DNA of 64,000 nt from Casimicrobiaceae bacterium (GTDB taxonomy: Bacteria; Pseudomonadota; Gammaproteobacteria; Burkholderiales; Casimicrobiaceae): positions 1-64,000 of the forward strand of contig JAPKHK010000015.1 in NCBI GenBank assembly GCA_026646885.1, in the 5' to 3' direction. Under the pieces are notes generated by a model. It did not search any database. It saw nothing but the letters and a program-made list of their open reading frames with translations, and was not told the origin of the DNA. The translations under genes and the position numbers were made by a program. This document shows, one piece after another, positions 58,835-64,000 of the stretch; position 1 is the stretch's first letter, and each line of letters opens with the position of its first letter.

Positions 58835-59910
58835 GCCCATTCCGGATAGAGGCTGGCCAGCTCCCGCGGCGCGCTGATGCCCCGTTCGGTGACGATGCCG
58901 GTGACCAGCGCCGCGGGCGTGAGGTCGAAGGCCGGATTGGCTACCGCGGTTTCGGGTTCCATGATCTGCACGCGGGCGATGCGTCCATCGTCCAGGCGGG
59001 CATGGAGGCTTTTCATTTCTTCGCCGGAGCGCTCTTCGATGGGAATTTCCTTGAGCGCATCGGCGATGCGCCAATCGATGGTGGTGGAGGGCAGTGCCGC
59101 GTAGAAGGGCACTGCGTTGGCGTGCGCGGCAAGTGCCTTGAGATACGTGCCGATCTTGTTGCACACGTCTCCAGCACGGCTCACCCGGTCGGCACCCACC
59201 AGCACCAAGTCGACTTCGCCGCGCTGCATCAAATGCCCGCCGGCATTGTCGGCGATGACGGTGTGGGGTACGCCATGTCCAGCGAGTTCCCAAGCGGTGA
59301 GCAATCCCTGGTTGCGCGGGCGGGTTTCATCGGCCCAAACGTGCAAGGGAATGCCTGCATCGTGCGCCATAAAAATCGGTGCCAGCGCTGTGCCCCAGTC
59401 GATGGTGGCGAGCCATCCGGCATTGCAATGCGTGAGAATGCGTAGCGGCCGCCCGATGGCGTGCTGTTTTTCGCGCAGCAGTTCGAGGCCATGGCGGCCA
59501 ATGGCCTGGTTGGTGGCCACGTCTTCGTCGGCCATGACCGCGGCTTCGCGCCAGGCCGCTTCGCAACGCTCGTTTGGCGGGAGCTTGGCGAGCATCGTCT
59601 GCATGCGCGCCAGCGCCCACGCGAGATTCACCGCCGTCGGGCGGGTGCGAGAAAGTATGGCCACGGCGGCGTCGAGCGCGGGGTCGCTATCATCTTGAGC
59701 CATGGCCAGGGCCACGCCATAGGCCGCGGTGACGCCAATCAAAGGCGCGCCGCGCACGCGCATGGTGACGATGGCATCGGCCGCGGCGGCGACGGTTTCC
59801 AGTTCGCGAACCACCAGTTGATGGGGCAAAAGCGTCTGGTCGATGATGGCCACCGCGCCACGGTCATATTCGGGCCAGAGCGTGCGATAGAACTTGTCTT
59901 TCACTTTCAT
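58831..59910 (-). CDS. mtnA: S-methyl-5-thioribose-1-phosphate isomerase
   Basis: Isomerises 5-methylthioribose-1-phosphate to the ribulose form in salvage of 5'-methylthioadenosine. The 359-residue protein has the family segments MRVRGAPLIGVTAAYG and LTHCNAGWLATIDWGTAL with the catalytic Cys. VLVGADRVSRAGDVCNKIGTY carries the catalytic Asp. Start ATG 59910 gives the normal length. It is the upstream partner of the class II aldolase gene. mtnP and mtnK are not in the window. Confidence 0.95.
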   Translation of the reverse strand: MKVKDKFYRTLWPEYDRGAVAIIDQTLLPHQLVVRELETVAAAADAIVTMRVRGAPLIGVTAAYGVALAMAQDDSDPALDAAVAILSRTRPTAVNLAWALARMQTMLAKLPPNERCEAAWREAAVMADEDVATNQAIGRHGLELLREKQHAIGRPLRILTHCNAGWLATIDWGTALAPIFMAHDAGIPLHVWADETRPRNQGLLTAWELAGHGVPHTVIADNAGGHLMQRGEVDLVLVGADRVSRAGDVCNKIGTYLKALAAHANAVPFYAALPSTTIDWRIADALKEIPIEERSGEEMKSLHARLDDGRIARVQIMEPETAVANPAFDLTPAALVTGIVTERGISAPRELASLYPEWA

Positions 59911-59955
59911 GAGCGCAGTTATACCATAGGCGCCTTCCCACCTAGGAGCCCCCAA

Positions 59956-60438
59956 ATGAGCGCCCCGATCTACGACATCAAGGTCAAGGACATCAAGCAG
60001 CAGGAACACGCCCTGGGCGAATACCGCGACAAGGTCATGCTCATCGTCAACACCGCCAGCAAATGCGGTTTCACGCCGCAGTACAAAGGCTTGCAAGAGC
60101 TCTACGACAAGTACCATGTGCGCGGCCTGGAAGTGATGGGTTTTCCCTGCAACCAATTTGGTGCCCAGGAACCCGGCAGCAATGACGAAATCGCCTCCTT
60201 CTGCGAACTCAATTTCGGGGTCAGTTTCCCGCTGTTCGACAAGGTGGACGTCAACGGCGAATCCGCCCACCCGCTCTACAAATACCTGTGCGAGGCCAAG
60301 CCGGGCTTGCTCAATACCAAGGCGATCAAGTGGAACTTCACCAAGTTCCTGGTCGACCGCCAAGGCAATGTGATCGAACGCTTCGCGCCCAATACCGAAC
60401 CCGCCGATATCGCGCAGGCCATCGAAAAGTTGCTCTGA
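59956..60438 (+). CDS. Glutathione peroxidase
   Basis: A 160-residue thioredoxin-fold peroxidase of the GPx family. The peroxidatic Cys is in VNTASKCGFTPQYKGL (Cys rather than selenocysteine). The family motifs GFPCNQFGAQEPG and WNFTKFLVDRQGNVIERF follow. AGGAG lies 7 bases before ATG 59956. It reduces hydroperoxides, probably with thioredoxin or glutathione. Its stop overlaps the next start (TGATG). Confidence 0.95.
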   Translation: MSAPIYDIKVKDIKQQEHALGEYRDKVMLIVNTASKCGFTPQYKGLQELYDKYHVRGLEVMGFPCNQFGAQEPGSNDEIASFCELNFGVSFPLFDKVDVNGESAHPLYKYLCEAKPGLLNTKAIKWNFTKFLVDRQGNVIERFAPNTEPADIAQAIEKLL

Positions 60439-62207
60439 TGCGCGGTTTTTTGGTTTTGGCGCTGGTAGTGCTCGGCTGCGCCACGGGTGGGGTGTCAGCC
60501 GCCGACCCCAACAAGGTGTTGCGCGTGGTTTTTCCCGTTGCCGAGAGCGGATTCGACCCACAGGCGACGAGCGACCTCTATTCCGCGACGTTGGCGCGCA
60601 ACATCTTCGACACGCTTTATGTCGTCGACTACTTGGCGCGTCCTTACAAAATCGTGCCCAATGTCGCCGAGGCCATGCCCGAAATCACCGAGGGAGGCAC
60701 GGTGTTCACGATCCGGGTGAAGAAGGGCATCTACTTCACGCCCGATACCGCCTTTAAAGGCAAGCCGCGTGAATTGACGGCGAAGGACTTCATCTACAGC
60801 CTCAAGCGCATCCTCGACCCCAAGGTACGCTCTCCCTACCTCTGGATGCTCGACGGGCGCGTGCTCGGTGCCGACCCCTTGGTGAAGGCGGCGGGGCAGA
60901 GCGGCGGGCGTCTCGACTACGACGCGCCCATGGAAGGCCTGCAAGTGCTCGACCGTTACACCTTGCGGGTGAAGCTCAAGGAGCCTTACTACAACCTCCT
61001 CAATTACATGAGCCACCCCGCTATGGCCGCGGTGGCGCGCGAAGTGGTGGAACACTACGGCAGCGAATTCAACGCCCATCCGGTGGGCACCGGCCCCTAC
61101 CAGCTCGCCCAGTGGCGCCGCGCCAGCAAAATCGTTCTCACCGCCAATCCGGGTTTTCGGCGGGAAGTTTTTCCGCATAGCGACGACCCAAAAGACGCTC
61201 GCGTGATCCAGGCGATGAAAGGCAAGACGCTTCCCGCCATCGGCCGGGTGGAAGTGAACATCATCGAGGAAGCCCAGTCGCGCCTCTTGGCCTTCAACGG
61301 CAAGGAACTCGATTATCTGCAAGTGCCTTATGACTTGGCGGCCAATGTGCTCGACGGCGATCGGCTGAAGCTCGAGTACTCAAAGCGCGGCGTAACCTGG
61401 GCGCGCACTCCCGATCCGGCGCTCGCCTACACTTACTTCAATATGGAAGACCCAGTGGTCGGCGGCTACACCAAGGAAAGAATAGCCCTGCGCCGCGCCA
61501 TCGTCATGGGCTACAACCTTGAAGAGCAGATTCGCGTGCTCTACCATGGCCAGGCGATTGCCGCGACCCAACCGATTCCCGTGGGCCTGCCCGGGCACGA
61601 TGCTGGCTATCGCGGCGGCCCGCGCTACGACCCGGTTGCGGCGCGCGCGCTTCTGGATCGCATGGGTTACCGCGACCGCGATGGCGACGGTTATCGCGAG
61701 CTCCCCGACGGCAAGCCGCTGGTGATCGAAAAATTTTCCACTCCCGCCAGCACCGACCGACAGCTCGACGAGCTCTGGAAGCGCGGCATGGACGCCATCG
61801 GCATCCGCATGACCTTCTCCCACCAGAAGTGGCCCGACCTCCTCAAAATGGGCCGCGCCGGCAAGCTGCAAATGTGGAACGTGGGCTGGATCGTCAGCGT
61901 GCCCGATGGCGACAGCTTCTATCAATTGCTCTACAGCAAGACCATCGGCCAGGCCAACTACGGGCGCTTTTCCCTGCCCGAGTTCGATCGCATCTACGAG
62001 CAGACTAAGCCCATGCCCGACAGCGCGGAGCGCACCGCGCTCTACCGCAAACTCGCCGAGATCGTCGACGTGTACGCGCCCTGGCACTTGGGCGTGGTGC
62101 GCATCGACAATGTGCTGGCACAACCCTGGCTTTTGGGCTACAAGAAGCACGATTTTTTGCGTCATCCCTGGATGTTTCTTGATATCGACTCCAGGCTCAA
62201 ACACTGA
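60438..62207 (+). CDS. ABC transporter substrate-binding protein, peptide type (SBP_bac_5)
   Basis: A 589-residue exported binding protein. The signal ends either as a lipoprotein (VVLGC, Cys 14) or by cleavage after GGVSA. The SBP_bac_5 pattern follows: LRVVFPVAESGFDPQATSD, IFDTLYVVDY, GTVFTIRVKKGIYFTPD, NAHPVGTGPYQLAQW, and a C-terminal VRIDNVLAQPWLLGYKKHDF. No permease or ATPase genes follow; the next gene is the large exported protein 45 bases downstream. Coupled to the glutathione peroxidase gene by a one-base overlap. Ligand unknown (peptide-like). Confidence 0.88.
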   Translation: MRGFLVLALVVLGCATGGVSAADPNKVLRVVFPVAESGFDPQATSDLYSATLARNIFDTLYVVDYLARPYKIVPNVAEAMPEITEGGTVFTIRVKKGIYFTPDTAFKGKPRELTAKDFIYSLKRILDPKVRSPYLWMLDGRVLGADPLVKAAGQSGGRLDYDAPMEGLQVLDRYTLRVKLKEPYYNLLNYMSHPAMAAVAREVVEHYGSEFNAHPVGTGPYQLAQWRRASKIVLTANPGFRREVFPHSDDPKDARVIQAMKGKTLPAIGRVEVNIIEEAQSRLLAFNGKELDYLQVPYDLAANVLDGDRLKLEYSKRGVTWARTPDPALAYTYFNMEDPVVGGYTKERIALRRAIVMGYNLEEQIRVLYHGQAIAATQPIPVGLPGHDAGYRGGPRYDPVAARALLDRMGYRDRDGDGYRELPDGKPLVIEKFSTPASTDRQLDELWKRGMDAIGIRMTFSHQKWPDLLKMGRAGKLQMWNVGWIVSVPDGDSFYQLLYSKTIGQANYGRFSLPEFDRIYEQTKPMPDSAERTALYRKLAEIVDVYAPWHLGVVRIDNVLAQPWLLGYKKHDFLRHPWMFLDIDSRLKH

Positions 62208-62252
62208 GCGCCGGCGTCTTGGAGGCCCGGTGCGCTGGAAGGGAGGCAACTC

Positions 62253-64000
62253 ATGCTCTGGCATCGCTTGGTTCTCGGTTTCGGCCTAGTGGGTCTGGTC
62301 TGTTCGGGTGCGGCGCAGCAGCTACCGCAGGAGATGGGCGGAGAAATCGCGCTGGGCAAAAACCTCACCGGTGATGCCTGCGTACTGCGCCGCGTTCAAG
62401 CAGGCGGCTGGGGAGAAAAAGCGGCGCGTTATGCCTTGCACTGCGAAGGCTGGAGTCAAGCCAGCGGCAACTTGGTGATCTACCCCCGGCATGCGCGTGA
62501 CCTCGACTGGTGGCTCAACGAATCCCCTTGGGTGCAAAGCACCCTAGAGGCCGGCAGCTGCGAAGAGGCCCGCTCCGAGAGCGGAGTGCCTGGCCTGGAA
62601 GCTCGACTGCGCGCATGCCAGCACCGCCAGGGCTGGCGCCGCATTTTGCTGGCGGCCAAAGCCAAAGAGGCGCGTTACCTTGCCGATTTCTTACCCAACA
62701 ACGCGCCGCTGATGGAATCCGCCTTGCTCGCCGCCACGGGCCGCGCGCCGCAGGTGCAAGCGCCGCAGCAGGGGCGTCGTTTGGCGAGCCTGCGCGCCTT
62801 GGAAGACCTCCTGGGCACGCCCGACGCCATGCCCTCGCTGCGCGACTTGGGGCAATACCAGCAGTTTCGCGAGTTAGCCCAGGAGCAGCAGCGCGCGCGG
62901 TATTACCGACGTTCAGAGCTGACCTGGCAAAGTGTCGTCAAGATGCAAGAGCGCTTGTTCGGCGCCACGAGTGAGGTGGTCGCGGCTTCTTTGCAGGAAA
63001 TGGCGCACACCGTACGCAACCAGCGCCGCCTCGACGATGCCATGGCGCTCATTCAAAGGGCCGAGCCCATCGTACGGAACGCGCGTGACCCGATCCTGAC
63101 CGCGCATCAACTGATCCATCGTGCTTATGACGCGCAGTCGCGCAAGCGTCACGCCGAATCGCTGCCCTTCGCCGAACAGGCCATCGATGCGCTTTGGGAC
63201 GAGCCGCGGTTGCGCCACTATTTGGGCGAGGCCTATTTCGCCAAATCCGTGGCCCTGAACGGCATGGGCGATTTTGCCGGGGTGGAAAAAGCCGCGCTGA
63301 TGTCCATGAGTTACCTGCAACGCGGCGAAGGCAGCTACGGTGTGTGGACCAACCGCGCGCGGCTGCAGCGCGTGCGCGGTCTCATCGGCCAGCGCAAGTT
63401 CGAGGAGGCCGGAAAGCTGCTCGTGGAAGCGCAGGAGATTGCGGAGAAGACCTACGGCCGGGGCATCTGGTGGGCCAATGCCAAAATCATCGAAGGCGCT
63501 CTGGCTCGTGCCCAGGGCGATTTGCCGCGCGCTTTGCAGGCTTATCGCGGTTATGCCGAGGTGGCGGCGCGCGAATCATTTGCCTGCTACTTCGGCCCCT
63601 GCGCGCCGGCGCATCTCGATGCCTTGCTCGCGGCCGCCGCCGCCGATCCAAATGCGACTGGGCAATTTCATCGCGAAGCGTTTGCCGCGGCGCAATTGGT
63701 CGAGGCGCCGGTACTCAGCGCCGCCCTGGGCCATTTGGCGGCGCGGCTGGCGGCGGAAGATCCGGCGATCACCGCTGCCCTGCGCCAGCAGCAGGACTTG
63801 CAGGAACGCCAGAACCGCCTGCGCGCCGAACTGGGGGCGGAATCGCGCAAGAGTGAAAAGCAGCGCTCCGCCGCGCGCGAGGCCAAGCTGGCTGAGGAAT
63901 TGGCGCAGCTCAATCAGGCCGGACAAGATCAGGAACTCCTCATTCAGGACCGCTTCCCGCGCTACGCCCAAATCCTTTCGCGCCGGCCGGTGAGCGCCGA
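62253..64000 (+). CDS. Large exported protein, TPR/CHAT-type (cut by the window end)
   Basis: From ATG 62253 (GGGAGG 7 bases upstream) one frame stays open to the window edge, giving at least 582 residues. The start MLWHRLVLGFGLVGLVCSGAAAQ-like signal directs export. The middle is helical and TPR-like (YLQRGEGSYGVWTNRARLQR, LPRALQAYRGYAEVAARE). It ends in a coiled coil (LRQQQDLQERQNRLRAEL...AKLAEELAQLNQ) and then LIQDRFPRYAQILSRRPVSA. In TPR-CHAT proteins this last kind of segment directly precedes the caspase-like CHAT domain, which would lie just outside. The CHAT assignment is therefore inference. Confidence 0.7.
   Translation, partial: MLWHRLVLGFGLVGLVCSGAAQQLPQEMGGEIALGKNLTGDACVLRRVQAGGWGEKAARYALHCEGWSQASGNLVIYPRHARDLDWWLNESPWVQSTLEAGSCEEARSESGVPGLEARLRACQHRQGWRRILLAAKAKEARYLADFLPNNAPLMESALLAATGRAPQVQAPQQGRRLASLRALEDLLGTPDAMPSLRDLGQYQQFRELAQEQQRARYYRRSELTWQSVVKMQERLFGATSEVVAASLQEMAHTVRNQRRLDDAMALIQRAEPIVRNARDPILTAHQLIHRAYDAQSRKRHAESLPFAEQAIDALWDEPRLRHYLGEAYFAKSVALNGMGDFAGVEKAALMSMSYLQRGEGSYGVWTNRARLQRVRGLIGQRKFEEAGKLLVEAQEIAEKTYGRGIWWANAKIIEGALARAQGDLPRALQAYRGYAEVAARESFACYFGPCAPAHLDALLAAAAADPNATGQFHREAFAAAQLVEAPVLSAALGHLAARLAAEDPAITAALRQQQDLQERQNRLRAELGAESRKSEKQRSAAREAKLAEELAQLNQAGQDQELLIQDRFPRYAQILSRRPVSA

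Overview
The window is a GC-rich chromosomal segment from a betaproteobacterium. The evidence is gene order: ndk-rlmN-pilF-rodZ-ispG-hisS-yfgM-bamB-der-hfq-hflX-hflK-hflC-DUF2065-hisZ-purA is the arrangement typical of that class, and the yajC-secD-secF, queA-tgt and accA-tilS pairs fit too. I see no phage, integrase, transposase, rRNA or CRISPR array.

Layout. 1-17.4 kb is a dense housekeeping block: tRNA-Thr(CGT), rlmB on the plus strand, then a long minus-strand run from ndk down to purA and a phosphoribosyltransferase, with many 1-4 base stop/start overlaps. 17.4-24.4 kb is a transport module: an orphan amino-acid-type binding protein, a DctPQM TRAP transporter, and a divergent DctS/DctR-type two-component system with an inverted repeat in the shared promoter region. 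24.4-35.5 kb is the most unusual part. It holds a 1420-residue membrane histidine kinase with eight PAS domains, a CheY-like receiver, a membrane protein of unknown function, a secreted protein built of three internal repeats, a secreted beta-helix protein, a small heme-copper-oxidase-like membrane protein, a soluble PAS kinase and a GlrR-like sigma-54 activator. Three -24/-12 (sigma-54) promoter-like sites lie in this block, in front of the triple-repeat protein, the beta-helix protein and the PAS kinase. A perfect 16-bp palindrome lies upstream of the first site. I read this as a local sigma-54 regulon.

35.5-39.5 kb holds tilS, accA and a secreted esterase-like protein with two C-terminal GWWW repeats. 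39.7-49.3 kb is a heavy-metal efflux cluster: a DUF411 protein, a CusC/CzcC-like outer-membrane factor, an adaptor, an RND pump and accessory periplasmic proteins in one minus-strand operon, with divergent CusR/CusS-type regulators and a TTACA-N4-TGTAA operator between them. The RND pump gene carries three in-frame copies of a 99-bp, hairpin-rich insertion. 49.3-57.5 kb contains an EamA transporter, a LiaF-like membrane protein, a TetR regulator, a DedA protein, secF-secD-yajC and tgt-queA.

57.6-58.0 kb has a complete tRNA-Leu(CAA) preceded by a broken copy. The broken copy is split at its anticodon loop by two 86-bp palindromic units that share sequence with the RND insertion. 58.2-64 kb contains a class II aldolase overlapping mtnA (5'-methylthioadenosine salvage), a glutathione peroxidase, a peptide-type ABC binding protein, and the start of a large secreted protein that resembles TPR/CHAT-domain proteins and runs off the window.
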